DNA of 64,000 nucleotides from the NCBI GenBank assembly GCA_965220695.1, contig OZ244838.1, positions 3,224,001 to 3,288,000 on the forward strand, written 5' to 3'. This document shows, in pieces, positions 44,985-53,643 of the stretch (position 1 is its first letter; every line of letters begins with the position of its first letter). A model generated the notes under the pieces. It saw only the letters and a list, made by a program, of their open reading frames with translations. It was not told where the DNA came from and searched no databases. A program made the translations under genes and the position numbers. The stretch comes from UBA9620 sp965220695 (GTDB taxonomy: Bacteria; Acidobacteriota; Vicinamibacteria; Vicinamibacterales; UBA8438).

Positions 44985-45662
44985 ATGCGCGGCAACCTCG
45001 AACCGGCGGTACATACCATCGAGGCACGCACCCTGGGGCGCTATCTGGAGTGGCCGGCGGACGGCGACACGCGGGCGCCGCTGCTGGTCGGCTTTCACGG
45101 GTACGGGGAAAACGCCGAACAGCACCTGCAGGCGATCAGGCGGATCCCGGGGGCCGACGGTTGGCGAATCGCCTCGGTACAGGCGCTCCATCGCTTCTAT
45201 GCACGGCGCACCGGCGACGTGGTGAGCTCCTGGATGACCAGCCAGGACCGCGAACAGGCGATCTGCGACAACGTCGCGTATGCCGGCCGGGTCGTGACGT
45301 CGCTGCGGTCCACCGCGGCGCCGGACGCGCCGCTCGTCTACGCGGGGTTCTCACAGGGGGTCGCGATGGCCTACCGCGCGGCGCTCCGCGCCGGTCACCC
45401 GTGCCACGGACTGCTGGTGCTGGCCGGCGACGTCCCACCGGAACTGCAGGACATCCCGGCGCCGCGCTGGCCCCCGATCCTGCTGGGATGCGGAACGGCG
45501 GACCCGTGGTACACCGCGGAGAAATGGCGCGCCGACCGCCGCTTCTTCGAGTCGCGGGGGATTGCGTTCGACACCGTCCGCTTCGACGGCGGCCACGAGT
45601 GGCATCCGGAATTCTGCGACGCCGCCGGCCGGTTCCTCGACGCGATCCGCTGCCCCGGATGA
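44985..45662 (+). CDS. Phospholipase/carboxylesterase-type alpha/beta hydrolase
   Basis: This 225-residue cytoplasmic hydrolase has F-H-G-Y-G-E-N as oxyanion region, the nucleophile Ser in Y-A-G-F-S-Q-G-V-A-M, the acid in G-C-G-T-A-D-P-W-Y and the catalytic His in F-D-G-G-H-E-W-H. This is the order and spacing of the phospholipase/carboxylesterase (YpfH/EstB) family. The acyl substrate is not predictable. It converges with ilvC, 64 bases apart. Confidence 0.85.
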   Translation: MRGNLEPAVHTIEARTLGRYLEWPADGDTRAPLLVGFHGYGENAEQHLQAIRRIPGADGWRIASVQALHRFYARRTGDVVSSWMTSQDREQAICDNVAYAGRVVTSLRSTAAPDAPLVYAGFSQGVAMAYRAALRAGHPCHGLLVLAGDVPPELQDIPAPRWPPILLGCGTADPWYTAEKWRADRRFFESRGIAFDTVRFDGGHEWHPEFCDAAGRFLDAIRCPG

Positions 45663-45726
45663 CGACCGGAGCGTCCACGCCGCGAACGCACCCGGCGGCG
45701 CGGGGGATCGCCGCTGCAGCGCCGGT

Positions 45727-46740
45727 CTAAACCGACTCCTTCAAGGTCACTGCGTCGAGGAACGGCATCATGGCGCGCAGCTCGGCGCCCACCTGCTCGA
45801 TCTGTAGATCCTGCTCCGCCTTGCGCCGGGCCATGAACCAGCCTCGTCCCGCCCTGTCCTCGGCAATCCAGTTGTCGGCGTAGGTGCCGTCCTGGATGTC
45901 CTTGAGAATGCCGCGCATCGCCTCGCGCGTCGCCTCGGTGACCACCCGCGGTCCGCCGGTGTAGTCGCCGTGCTCGGCGGTATCGCTGACCGAGTAGCGC
46001 ATGTAGTTGAGGCCGCCCCGGTAGATCAGATCCACGATCAGCTTCAGCTCGTGCATGCACTCGAAGTACGCGATCTCCGGCTGGTAGCCCGCCTCGACCA
46101 GCGTCTCGAAACCCGCCTTGACAAGCTCGCTGACCCCGCCGCAAAGCACCGACTGCTCGCCGAACAGGTCGGTTTCGGTCTCTTCCGTGAAAGTGGTCTC
46201 TATGACCCCGGCGCGGGTCACGCCGAGGCCCTTGGCGTAGGACAGCGCCAACTGCACCGCGCCGCCGGTCGCGTCCTGTTCCACCGCGATGAGGGCCGGC
46301 GTGCCGCCCCCCTCCAGAAACACCTCGCGCACTCGATGGCCGGGCGCCTTCGGCGCGATCAACGTGACGTCCACGTCGGCGGGCGGCGTGATGGTCTTGT
46401 AGCGGATGTTGAAGCCGTGGGCGAACATGAGCATGTCCCCCGACTGCAGGTTCCCGGCAATCGACTCCTCGTAGATGCCCCGCTGTTTCGTATCGGGCGC
46501 CAGAATCATGATGACGTCGGCCCAGGCGGCCGCCTCGCCGCCGCTCGTGACCGTGACCCCGTCAGCTTCGGCCTTGGCGCGCGAACGGCTGCCGTCCGCC
46601 AGCGCCACCCGCACCTCGACCCCGCTGTCCTTCAGATTCAGCGCGTGCGCGTGTCCCTGAGATCCGTATCCGAATATCGCCACCCTCCTGCCCTGGATGA
46701 GCGACAGATCAGCCGAGTCGTCGTAGTGAATCGTTGCCAT
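45727..46740 (-). CDS. ilvC: Ketol-acid reductoisomerase
   Basis: A 337-residue class I enzyme of branched-chain amino acid synthesis, turning acetolactate or acetohydroxybutyrate into the dihydroxy acid with NADPH and Mg2+. It has the nucleotide loop A-I-F-G-Y-G-S-Q-G-H-A, K-A-P-G-H-R-V-R, the metal-binding D-L-F-G-E-Q-S-V-L-C-G-G and Y-F-E-C-M-H-E-L. AGGA lies five bases before the ATG. It is the last gene of the ilvD-ilvB-ilvN-ilvC operon, 73 bases after ilvN. Confidence 0.96.
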   Translation of the reverse strand: MATIHYDDSADLSLIQGRRVAIFGYGSQGHAHALNLKDSGVEVRVALADGSRSRAKAEADGVTVTSGGEAAAWADVIMILAPDTKQRGIYEESIAGNLQSGDMLMFAHGFNIRYKTITPPADVDVTLIAPKAPGHRVREVFLEGGGTPALIAVEQDATGGAVQLALSYAKGLGVTRAGVIETTFTEETETDLFGEQSVLCGGVSELVKAGFETLVEAGYQPEIAYFECMHELKLIVDLIYRGGLNYMRYSVSDTAEHGDYTGGPRVVTEATREAMRGILKDIQDGTYADNWIAEDRAGRGWFMARRKAEQDLQIEQVGAELRAMMPFLDAVTLKESV

Positions 46741-46813
46741 GTTGGTCCTGCCTCGTCTTTGCGGGTGATCCCGAGCGTCCGGCCGGGAGTGGAACGACAC
46801 GCGTGGGCGCGCG

Positions 46814-47362
46814 TCAGACGGAATAGGATACGTTGTCGCCGGTCTCCGGCGGAGTCTCGCCGGCGTCCGGCAGGGTCACTTTGGTCTGCCGGCCGCGCGC
46901 CATGGCGACCCGCCCGGTCCGCACCATTTCGAGTACGCCGTACGGTTCGAGCACGCCCATCAGCCCGTCGATCTTCTCCTCGATGCCGGTCGCCTCGATG
47001 ATCAGGGAATCGGTCGCGATATCGACGACGCGGGCGCGAAACGTGTCGACAAGCTGCATGATGTGGGTGAGCGTCTCGTGCTTCACGGCCACCCGCACGA
47101 GGGTCAGCTCGCGGATGACGGCCGCCTCGCCAGTCAAGTCGGTGACCCGCAGCACGTTCACCAGCTTGTAGAGGTTCGCCTCGAGCCGCCGCGCCCCGTT
47201 GGCGTCGGTGTCGACGACGATGGTCATTCGTGACACGCCGGCCGTCTCCGTGTGCCCCACGGTGAGCGAATCGATGTTGAACGCCCGCCGGCGGAACAGC
47301 GACGCCACCCGGTTCAACACGCCCGGCTTGTCTTCCACGTGCACGACGAAGGTATGTCGCAT
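46814..47362 (-). CDS. ilvN: Acetolactate synthase, regulatory (small) subunit
   Basis: This 182-residue subunit has an N-terminal ACT domain (H-T-F-V-V-H-V-E-D-K-P-G-V-L-N-R-V, then F-N-I-D-S-L-T-V-G-H-T-E) that binds valine for feedback inhibition, and the ALS_ss C-terminal domain. The start overlaps the ilvB stop by one base (TAATG), so the subunits are translated in step. The last ~20 residues are low-complexity and unlike the family. Confidence 0.95.
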   Translation of the reverse strand: MRHTFVVHVEDKPGVLNRVASLFRRRAFNIDSLTVGHTETAGVSRMTIVVDTDANGARRLEANLYKLVNVLRVTDLTGEAAVIRELTLVRVAVKHETLTHIMQLVDTFRARVVDIATDSLIIEATGIEEKIDGLMGVLEPYGVLEMVRTGRVAMARGRQTKVTLPDAGETPPETGDNVSYSV

Positions 47363-49080
47363 TAGTCGTCTGCGGTCTCGACGATGGGACTGGGACTGGG
47401 GCGGCGAATCATCGCATCGAGGTCGGCGCCGGCCGGCACCATCGGATAGACGGTGTCTTCCTGCTCGACCCGGAAATCGATGACCACGGCGCCAGATTCG
47501 GCGCGCGCCATCTCGATGGCCGGCTCGACCTCCTGACGCCGCGACACGCTGGCGCTGCACAACCCGAACGCGGCAGCCAGCTTGGCGAAGTCGGGGTTCA
47601 GCAGCGGCGTCGCCGCATATCGCCGCTCGTAGAAGAACTCCTGCCACTGGCGCACCATGCCGAGGTAACCGTTGTTGATGATGGCGACGTTGATCTTGAC
47701 GTTCTCCTGTGCAATCGTCGCCAGCTCGCACATGGTCATCTGAAAGCCACCATCGCCCGCGATGACCCAGACCTCGGCATCCGGCCGGGCCAGCTTGGCC
47801 CCGATCGCCGCCGGCAAGGCGAAGCCCATCGTTCCCAGACCGCCCGAGGTGATGAGCGACCGGGGTTCCTGGTGGTGGTAGTACTGCGCCTCCCACATCT
47901 GGTGCTGTCCGACGTCGGTCACGACGACCGCCTTGCCGCCGGTGATCCGCCAGATGTCGTTGATGACGTGCGCAGCGTAGAGATGGCCACTGTCAGGCAG
48001 GTTCTGCACATCGCGCACCGCCGAATCGCCCTTCATCTCGCTGATGGCGGACAGCCACTCGCCACGGTCGCCCTTCGCGACATGCGGCAGGAGGTCGCCC
48101 AGCACCTGCGACAGGTCTCCGGCGAGGGTGACGTCCACCAGGACGTTCTTGTTGAATTCGGCCGGGTCGATATCGATGTGGATCTTGCGGGCGTTCGCGG
48201 CATAGGTCTTGAGATTGCCGGTCACCCGATCGTCGAACCGCATACCGAACGCCAGCAACAGGTCGGCTTCCTGGATGGCCTGATTCACCCAGGCTTCCCC
48301 ATGCATGCCCATCATGCCGAGGTTCAGCGGGTGCAGTGCGGGGAACGAGCCGATACCGAGCAGCGTCATCGCGATCGGGATGTTCGCGCGCTCGGCGAAC
48401 TCGCGGACCAGATCCATGGCGTTCGACAGCATCACGCCGTGTCCGGCGAAGATGACCGGCCGTTTCGCCCCGTTGATCAACTCGACCGCCTGCCGATACT
48501 CGGCGTCCGACGCCCGCGGATCAGGTCGATAGCCGGGCAGCGTGACCGGACTCCCGTCCCACACGAAGCTGGTCGACGACTGCTGCGCGTCCTTGGTGAT
48601 GTCCACCAGGACGGGACCGGGGCGCCCCGACCGCGCCACGTAGAACGCCTCGTGAATGGTCGGCGCCACCTCCGCCACGTCCGAGACCAGATAGTTGTGT
48701 TTCGTGATCGGCAGCGTCACCCCGGTGACGTCCGTTTCCTGGAACGCGTCCGACCCGATCAGCTTGCTGCCGACCTGCCCGGTGATGCAGACGATCGGCG
48801 ACGAATCGAGCATTGCCGTCGCGATACCGGTCACCATGTTGGTCGCCCCGGGGCCCGAGGTCGCGATGGCGACGCCGACCCCGCCGCTGGCGCGGGCGAA
48901 TCCGTCGGCCATGTGCGTGGCCCCCTGCTCGTGCCGCACTAGGACATGGCGAATCGGATACTCGAGCAGCGCGTCGTACGCCGGCAGAATCGCGCCCCCC
49001 GGATACCCGAAGACCGTCGAGACGCCCTCCCGCACGAGGGACTCCCAGATAATCTGCGCGCCCGTTTTCAAGGTCCCCAT
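47362..49080 (-). CDS. ilvB: Acetolactate synthase, catalytic (large) subunit
   Basis: This 572-residue thiamine-pyrophosphate enzyme joins two pyruvates, or pyruvate and 2-oxobutyrate. It has V-F-G-Y-P-G-G-A-I-L-P, the catalytic Glu in R-H-E-Q-G-A-T-H-M-A-D-G-F-A-R, the FAD-binding middle domain and the TPP motif G-D-G-G-F-Q-M-T...I-I-N-N. ATG 49080 was chosen because GAAGG lies seven bases upstream. The in-frame ATG at 49095 has its ribosome site too close. Confidence 0.95.
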   Translation of the reverse strand: MGTLKTGAQIIWESLVREGVSTVFGYPGGAILPAYDALLEYPIRHVLVRHEQGATHMADGFARASGGVGVAIATSGPGATNMVTGIATAMLDSSPIVCITGQVGSKLIGSDAFQETDVTGVTLPITKHNYLVSDVAEVAPTIHEAFYVARSGRPGPVLVDITKDAQQSSTSFVWDGSPVTLPGYRPDPRASDAEYRQAVELINGAKRPVIFAGHGVMLSNAMDLVREFAERANIPIAMTLLGIGSFPALHPLNLGMMGMHGEAWVNQAIQEADLLLAFGMRFDDRVTGNLKTYAANARKIHIDIDPAEFNKNVLVDVTLAGDLSQVLGDLLPHVAKGDRGEWLSAISEMKGDSAVRDVQNLPDSGHLYAAHVINDIWRITGGKAVVVTDVGQHQMWEAQYYHHQEPRSLITSGGLGTMGFALPAAIGAKLARPDAEVWVIAGDGGFQMTMCELATIAQENVKINVAIINNGYLGMVRQWQEFFYERRYAATPLLNPDFAKLAAAFGLCSASVSRRQEVEPAIEMARAESGAVVIDFRVEQEDTVYPMVPAGADLDAMIRRPSPSPIVETADD

Positions 49081-49152
49081 GACGCTGCCTTCCATCTCTC
49101 CCGGCAGCCCGCGGCTTGCGCCCGGCGCTGCGCGGGCTTCTTCCACGGACTG

Positions 49153-50835
49153 CTAGGCTGTCGTCACTGCTCCTTCGGCTGCCGAGGCCACCAATCGGCT
49201 GTACTTGGCCATGACGCCGGTGGTGTAGCGCGGGGGCGGTGCCTGCCAGTCCTGCAACCGCTCACTGATCTCGGCGTCGTCCAGTTCGACCCGCAGCTCG
49301 CGCGCCTGCAGGTCGAACTCCACGATGTCTCCGTCCCGCACCGCGGCGATCGGGCCGCCCTGCGCCGCTTCGGGCGCCACATGACCCGCCATCAGTCCAC
49401 GGGTGGCGCCGGAAAACCGTCCGTCGGTGAGCAACGCCACCGAATCGCCCAGTCCGGCGCCGACGATCGCCGCCGTCACCGCGAGCATCTCGCGCATGCC
49501 GGGTCCCCCGCGCGGCCCCTCGTAACGAATGACCACCACGTCGCCGGGCCGCAACGTGCCTTGCTCTACTGCAGCGAAACAAGCCTCTTCACTGTCGAAT
49601 ACCCGCGCCGGCCCCCGGTGCCGTCTGGTCTCGTAACCGCCGGCCACCTTCACCACACAGCCGTCCGGAGCCAGATTACCTTTCAGTATGATCAACCCGC
49701 CTGTTGGTGTTATCGGGTCCGACACCGGACGCACCACCTCCTGCCCCGGAGTTTCCGTGGCTGCGGCGGCCTCGTCGCCGATCGTCCGGCCCGTCACGGT
49801 GATCGGATCCGGCTTCAGGATTCCCGCCTCGTGGAGCCGCCCCGCCAGCAACCGGCTGCCTCCGGCCCGATAGAGATCGGTCGCCACGAACCGCCCGCTC
49901 GGCTTCAGATCGGCCAGCAACGGCGTCAGGCGGCTGACCGTGTCGAAATCGTCGATGGTCAGCGGCACCTGCGCCTCGCGCGCGATGGCGAGCAGGTGCA
50001 GCACGGCGTTGGTCGATCCGCCGGTGGCGGCCACCGACGCGATACCGTTCTCGAGCGCCTCGCGGGTCATCACCTGCCGCGGACGCCGGTCGGCCCGCGC
50101 CAGCGCCATGACGAGCTTGCCGGCCTCGCGCGCCACGTCCGCCTTGCGGCCGTCGAGCGCCGGGACGGCGTTGAACCCCATCGGCGAGATGCCGATCAGC
50201 TCGCATACCATCGACATGGTGTTGGCGGTGAACTGCCCGCCGCAGGCGCCCGCTCCCGGGCAGGCGGAGGACTCGATGGCGGCCAACTGTGCGTCGGTCA
50301 TGGTGCCGGCGGCATGGGCGCCGACCGCCTCGAATACGTCCTGTATCGTAACGTCGCGGTCGTCGTAGCGCCCCGGCGCGATCGACCCGCCGTACAACAC
50401 CAGCCCCGGGATATCGAGTCTCGCCAACGCCATGACCCCGCCGGGGATCGTCTTGTCACACCCCACCAGCACCACGAGCCCGTCGAACAGGTTGCCGCGC
50501 GCCACGAGCTCGATGGAATCGGCGATCACTTCACGACTGACGAGTGACGCGCGCATCCCGTCGCTGCCCATCGTGATGCCATCCGAGATGGACACCGTAT
50601 TGAATTCCATCGGCGTACCGCCCGCCGCGCGCACCCCATCCTTGATGTGCTCGGCGAGCTGGCGCAGATGGAAGTTGCACGGGCCGATCTCGATCCACGT
50701 ATTCGCCACCCCGATGATCGGTCGGCTGAGCGCGGCATCATCGAATCCCACCGCCTTCAGCATGGACCGGGCCGGAGCACGGGATGGTCCGTCGGTAATC
50801 GCACCGCTGCGCGTCTTCCCTGGGATGCCGCTCAT
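49153..50835 (-). CDS. ilvD: Dihydroxy-acid dehydratase
   Basis: This 560-residue Fe-S dehydratase makes the 2-oxoacid precursors of valine and isoleucine. The cluster-binding cysteines are seen in V-G-C-D-K-T-I-P-G and A-C-P-G-A-G-A-C-G-G-Q-F-T-A-N-T-M. The substrate-binding S-D-G-R-F-S-G-A-T-R-G is near the C-terminus. It is the first gene of the ilv operon. Its leader carries a promoter, a short branched-chain-rich ORF and a strong terminator hairpin, so the operon is probably controlled by attenuation. Confidence 0.96.
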   Translation of the reverse strand: MSGIPGKTRSGAITDGPSRAPARSMLKAVGFDDAALSRPIIGVANTWIEIGPCNFHLRQLAEHIKDGVRAAGGTPMEFNTVSISDGITMGSDGMRASLVSREVIADSIELVARGNLFDGLVVLVGCDKTIPGGVMALARLDIPGLVLYGGSIAPGRYDDRDVTIQDVFEAVGAHAAGTMTDAQLAAIESSACPGAGACGGQFTANTMSMVCELIGISPMGFNAVPALDGRKADVAREAGKLVMALARADRRPRQVMTREALENGIASVAATGGSTNAVLHLLAIAREAQVPLTIDDFDTVSRLTPLLADLKPSGRFVATDLYRAGGSRLLAGRLHEAGILKPDPITVTGRTIGDEAAAATETPGQEVVRPVSDPITPTGGLIILKGNLAPDGCVVKVAGGYETRRHRGPARVFDSEEACFAAVEQGTLRPGDVVVIRYEGPRGGPGMREMLAVTAAIVGAGLGDSVALLTDGRFSGATRGLMAGHVAPEAAQGGPIAAVRDGDIVEFDLQARELRVELDDAEISERLQDWQAPPPRYTTGVMAKYSRLVASAAEGAVTTA

Positions 50836-50902
50836 CGATTTCGTCCGTCCTCCGTGTGCCCGTTCGCAGTCGCGGCGGCTCCCGGCCGGCCGCGGTCCCT
50901 GC

Positions 50903-50992
50903 TCACACCACCGTACGGACCCACAAAAAAAGGGCCACCACCCGGCTGCGGATGATGGCCCGTGATGCGTGCTCGCGTGCCGGGTACATCAT
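50903..50992 (-). CDS. Putative ilv leader peptide
   Basis: A 29-codon ORF from ATG-ATG at 50992 to TGA at 50903, between the ilv promoter and ilvD. Nine of its 29 residues are Ile, Val or Leu, including adjacent Ile-Ile, Val-Val and a final Val-Val. Ile-Ile lies in the 5' arm and Val-Val in the 3' arm of the terminator hairpin. Stalling at Ile codons would block hairpin formation. An in-frame ATG further upstream, at about 51100, would give a longer version. The ribosome site is weak. Confidence 0.5.
   Translation of the reverse strand: MMYPAREHASRAIIRSRVVALFLWVRTVV
50925..50961 (-). terminator. ilv attenuator: intrinsic terminator in the leader
   Basis: On the minus strand GGGCCATCATCC pairs with GGGTGGTGGCCC over 12 positions (three G-U pairs) around a six-base loop, followed directly by seven T. 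This is a textbook intrinsic terminator, about 90 bases before ilvD and about 130 bases after the predicted start site. Confidence 0.85.
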
Positions 50993-51095
50993 CCGCTGGC
51001 CGCCGGCGTAATGAGCACGCCAGCACCGCGAACAACGACCACGACAGGGCAACACGAAAAACTGCGCATCGGTAAACCAATCAAGACGAACAGCC

Positions 51096-51124
51096 ATTCT
51101 AGCGCGGCGGCAAGCGTCTGGCAA
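51096..51124 (-). promoter_or_regulatory. Sigma-70-type promoter of the ilv operon
   Basis: On the minus strand, TTGCCA (51119-51124) and TAGAAT (51096-51101) are separated by exactly 17 bases. This is close to the TTGACA/TATAAT consensus and in the right place for the ilv leader. Confidence 0.65.
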
Positions 51125-51224
51125 CTGCAGGCACCGCCCCGTCAGCGGTCGTTGACGCTCACGGCATCCTCTGTGGCGTTCATCGTCGCCTGGGCACTTC
51201 GTACCGCGAACGCAACACTGATCG

Positions 51225-51300
51225 GACATTTGCGGCGTTCATCGCCGTCGCCAGCGCAGCGGAGCACCTCCCCGGCGGGGTGCTCCGCTTCGTGACGACA
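51225..51300 (+). pseudogene. SpoIIM 3'-end remnant (copy R1)
   Basis: The plus strand reads F-A-A-F-I-A-V-A-S-A-A-E-H-L-P-G-G-V-L-R-F-V, matching F-F-A-F-I-L-V-A-S-V-A-E-H...V-L-R-C-L-A of the intact SpoIIM-like gene at 57300. The DNA match includes the inverted GCGGAGCACC/GGTGCTCCGC pair. It marks the left edge of the duplicated peptide locus. Confidence 0.65.
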
Positions 51301-51338
51301 GACACCCGTGCCGCGCGGCGTTCCACTATCGGCTGCTT

Positions 51339-51764
51339 CTACGTTCGGAGCGCCGGCATCGGCTCGCCGTGTGGAACGAACCGGAGCGCAACGCCGTTGT
51401 TGCAATAGCGCTCGCCGGTCGGCTGGGGGCCGTCCTTGAAGCGGTGTCCCTGGTGCCCACCGCAGCGGATGCAGTGATACTCGGTGCGCGGAAGAAACAG
51501 CTTGAAGTCCCGCTTGAAGCCGAGGTGCCCCTCGATCGGGGCGAAAAAGCTCGGCCATCCCGTACCGCTCTCGTACTTGCTGGCCGATTCGAACAGCGGC
51601 AGGTGACACGCCGCGCACACGAACGTGCCGTCGCGTTTCTCCTGATTCAGCCCACTCGACCCCGGCGGCTCGGTCGCCTCCTTGAACAACACCGCGAACG
51701 ACTCGGGCGGCAGCAACTCGCGCCACTCGTCGGACAGTTTCTCAAGCGTATCGATCTCGCCCAT
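51339..51764 (-). CDS. msrB: Peptide-methionine (R)-S-oxide reductase
   Basis: A 141-residue MsrB, which reduces methionine-R-sulfoxide in damaged proteins. It has two zinc C-x2-C pairs (V-C-A-A-C and H-C-I-R-C-G), Y-E-S-G-T-G-W-P-S-F-F, H-Q-G-H-R-F-K-D-G-P and the catalytic Cys in G-E-R-Y-C-N-N-G-V-A-L-R-F. Here N-G replaces the usual N-S after the catalytic Cys. GGAG lies nine bases before the ATG at 51764. It is a cytoplasmic form with no signal peptide. Confidence 0.93.
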   Translation of the reverse strand: MGEIDTLEKLSDEWRELLPPESFAVLFKEATEPPGSSGLNQEKRDGTFVCAACHLPLFESASKYESGTGWPSFFAPIEGHLGFKRDFKLFLPRTEYHCIRCGGHQGHRFKDGPQPTGERYCNNGVALRFVPHGEPMPALRT

Positions 51765-52153
51765 CGCATCCAGCTCCCGCAGCCTGCCGGCGCAGCGACG
51801 CACCGACGCCGCCAGATCTTACCATCGCCCGGATGCAACGACTGGGCACATGATTTCCTCGCGATCGGCACGTTCACGACGTCTACGCCACCATGTTCAG
51901 GTATCTCGTGCCCATCGCTCCAGGCCCTGCAAAAGGCCAGGCAACCGCTGGCGCGGCCCCATAACCGGCGTTGACGCACGCGGCATCCTTCAACAAACCC
52001 CGAGATGACGGCGTGCGTCGACGGCGCCCGCCGGAGACGCCGGCGCCAGACGCACACGAGCGTTGACATCTGACCAGACCCGCGTGTTGCCGGCTACCCG
52101 ACAGATCGACATGCACCACCACTTTCAGGGGGTTCACCGCCTCTCGCGCAAGG

Positions 52154-52169
52154 TGGCACGTTGCGTGCT
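52154..52169 (+). promoter_or_regulatory. Sigma-54 promoter, peptide gene 1
   Basis: TGGCACGTTGCGTGCT has the invariant GG (52155-52156), ten bases, then GC (52167-52168). The -24 half is consensus. The -12 half is GTGC rather than TTGC. It is 80 bases upstream of the peptide start, with the leader hairpins between. The same arrangement precedes the other two peptide genes. The rest of 51765-52153 holds no gene that I can support. Confidence 0.65.
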
Positions 52170-52182
52170 CCCTCAGGTGGCA

Positions 52183-52232
52183 CCGGCGATCGGGACAGCC
52201 TCGACCCCGGATGGCGTGACCTGCCGTCACGC
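52183..52232 (+). ncRNA. Two-hairpin leader RNA, copy 1
   Basis: Hairpin A runs from CCGG at 52183 to CCGG at 52210 with an inner five-pair stem. Hairpin B is GCGTGAC-CTGCC-GTCACGC (52214-52232), seven perfect pairs with a five-base loop. The ribosome site AGAGGAGG follows within 10 bases, so the structure could control translation. Hairpin B covaries with copies 2 and 3. Confidence 0.6.
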
Positions 52233-52249
52233 ATTGCAGAGGAGGACAG

Positions 52250-52519
52250 ATGACAAAACGCAAGATCCTGGCCGCGGCGACTGTGGCGGCGCTCCCCCTG
52301 GTCATCGGCTCAACCCAGGCAATCTCCCCTCCACCGACCCCCGCTGCCCCGGCGGCCGACACGGTGCGCCACTCCGAGCGCCCTGCCGGGCCGCAGTGGG
52401 TCTGGGCGATGGGGATGGAGGGGGGCACGATGTGGGTCGAGATCGGGTTGGACATCGTACTGGACTGCGACCCCCGCACCCTCGGCCGCATCCATTGTGA
52501 AACGCTGTTCGCTCTGTAG
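52250..52519 (+). CDS. Two-cysteine GMEG peptide precursor 1
   Basis: This is an 89-residue precursor. AGGAGG lies four bases before the ATG. Residues 1-24 are signal-like (M-T-K-R-K-I-L-A-A-A-T-V-A-A-L-P-L-V-I-G-S-T-Q-A). A Pro/Ala-rich linker follows, then P-Q-W-V-W-A-M-G-M-E-G-G, and a 30-residue C-terminal part with Cys in V-L-D-C-D and I-H-C-E. Nine residues separate the cysteines and six follow the last. It is clearly paralogous to the peptides at 55188 and 57029 in the N-terminus and GMEG motif, while the C-terminal part is variable. This is the pattern of secreted peptide toxins or signals. No known family was recognised. Confidence 0.75.
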   Translation: MTKRKILAAATVAALPLVIGSTQAISPPPTPAAPAADTVRHSERPAGPQWVWAMGMEGGTMWVEIGLDIVLDCDPRTLGRIHCETLFAL

Positions 52520-52567
52520 TCGGATTCGCACGCACGCACCGCACTGCGAACCGCACGGTTCAGCAGG

Positions 52568-52640
52568 AGACTACGGCGTTCGATCTCGTCGCCAGCGTGG
52601 CGGAGCACCCCTTCGGCTGGGGTGCTCCGCTGCCTCGCGG
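52568..52640 (+). pseudogene. SpoIIM 3'-end remnant (copy R2)
   Basis: D-L-V-A-S-V-A-E-H-P on the plus strand, then a frame change, matches the V-A-S-V-A-E-H...L-R-C-L-A stretch of the SpoIIM-like gene. The DNA contains GCGGAGCACCCC-TTCGGCT-GGGGTGCTCCGC, a 12-bp inverted repeat that could also act as a transcript-end hairpin for peptide gene 1. The rest of 52520-52910 holds no gene. Confidence 0.65.
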
Positions 52641-52910
52641 CCCGTGTAAAAAGCGTCGCTGCGTTCGATCGGTGCGGCATCGGCCGCACCCGGGCACCCG
52701 GTTTCCAGGATAGTCACTATCGGCAATCTGCCGGCGTAACGCGATTCGGCATGGGTCGATTGTGGCCGTCAGGCAGATCGCCGGTCGACAGCAGAATTTG
52801 CAATGCCGTACGCCGGCAGGTGACCGCAGAAACCGCCACTTTGCCGTGCCAGCGGTCAGAACGCGCGGAATATCGACGCCAACGCGGCAGTCCTCGGGAG
52901 CTGTCTGTGG

Positions 52911-52926
52911 TGGCACTTTTCTTGCT
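52911..52926 (+). promoter_or_regulatory. Sigma-54 promoter, YIP1-like gene
   Basis: TGGCACTTTTCTTGCT matches the sigma-54 consensus at both halves: GG (52912-52913), ten bases, GC (52924-52925), with TTGC. It is 52 bases upstream of the YIP1-like start. The hairpin leader found at the peptide genes is absent here. Confidence 0.7.
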
Positions 52927-52977
52927 TTTCTCCGCACGACACATGCCCACCTCAACCACCCGAAGCGAATCGCCACC

Positions 52978-53643
52978 ATGACACAACTCTTCTTCAGTCC
53001 AATCCGCTACTACCGCAGCCGTCTGGAACAACCTCCCTCCTGGACCATCGCGTTCACGGGGGTGGCCGCGTGCGCCGCGATGCAATGCGCGGCGGGCTAC
53101 CTCAGGAGCGGCAAGATGCTTCCGCTGCTCGAGGCAGCCCTCGGCGATCAGTTCTCAATGCCCGTTGCACTTCGGTACTTGGCAGTGCTGGGCGGCCTGA
53201 TGGGGTACGCGGCGCTCTTCGGTGTCATGGTCCTGGCCATGCTCGCATTGAACGTGCTCGTCGGGCGGCCCGGCCCCGCCGACCGTCTCACCGAGTTCAC
53301 GGCGCTGGCGTTCTATACCCAGGTCCCCTGCAACCTCGTCCTGGTCGCACTCATGTGGGTCTGGGAGCCTGAAACCGCGCTTCGACTTTCGGCCGACTGG
53401 TCGCCATCTGAAATGGCCGACGCCAGCAGGCGCTTCCAGGATGCCGTATCCTCGGAATCACTGCCGTCGACCGGGCTGCTGTTGTCCCGCTACTCTACGG
53501 TCTGGCTCGCGGCCCAGTTGAGTATCGCCCTCAAGGTGCTCGCCCGGTTGTCCACGCGAAGCACGGCGGCGATCGCCCTCGTCCTGGCGCTGATCCTCTT
53601 CGCCGGCCCTATTTTCACCTTCCTGCTCGAGGTGGTGAGATGA
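52978..53643 (+). CDS. YIP1-like multi-span membrane protein
   Basis: A 221-residue membrane protein starting M-T-Q-L-F-F-S-P-I-R-Y-Y-R-S-R, like YIP1-family bacterial proteins. About five membrane spans are visible (I-A-F-T-G-V-A-A-C-A-A-M, A-L-F-G-V-M-V-L-A-M-L-A-L, F-Y-T-Q-V-P-C-N-L-V-L-V-A-L, W-L-A-A-Q-L-S-I-A-L and a C-terminal A-I-A-L-V-L-A-L-I-L-F). Its stop overlaps the start of the 410-residue protein gene (ATGA). In a peptide locus it could give immunity or help export. That is an inference. Confidence 0.7.
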   Translation: MTQLFFSPIRYYRSRLEQPPSWTIAFTGVAACAAMQCAAGYLRSGKMLPLLEAALGDQFSMPVALRYLAVLGGLMGYAALFGVMVLAMLALNVLVGRPGPADRLTEFTALAFYTQVPCNLVLVALMWVWEPETALRLSADWSPSEMADASRRFQDAVSSESLPSTGLLLSRYSTVWLAAQLSIALKVLARLSTRSTAAIALVLALILFAGPIFTFLLEVVR

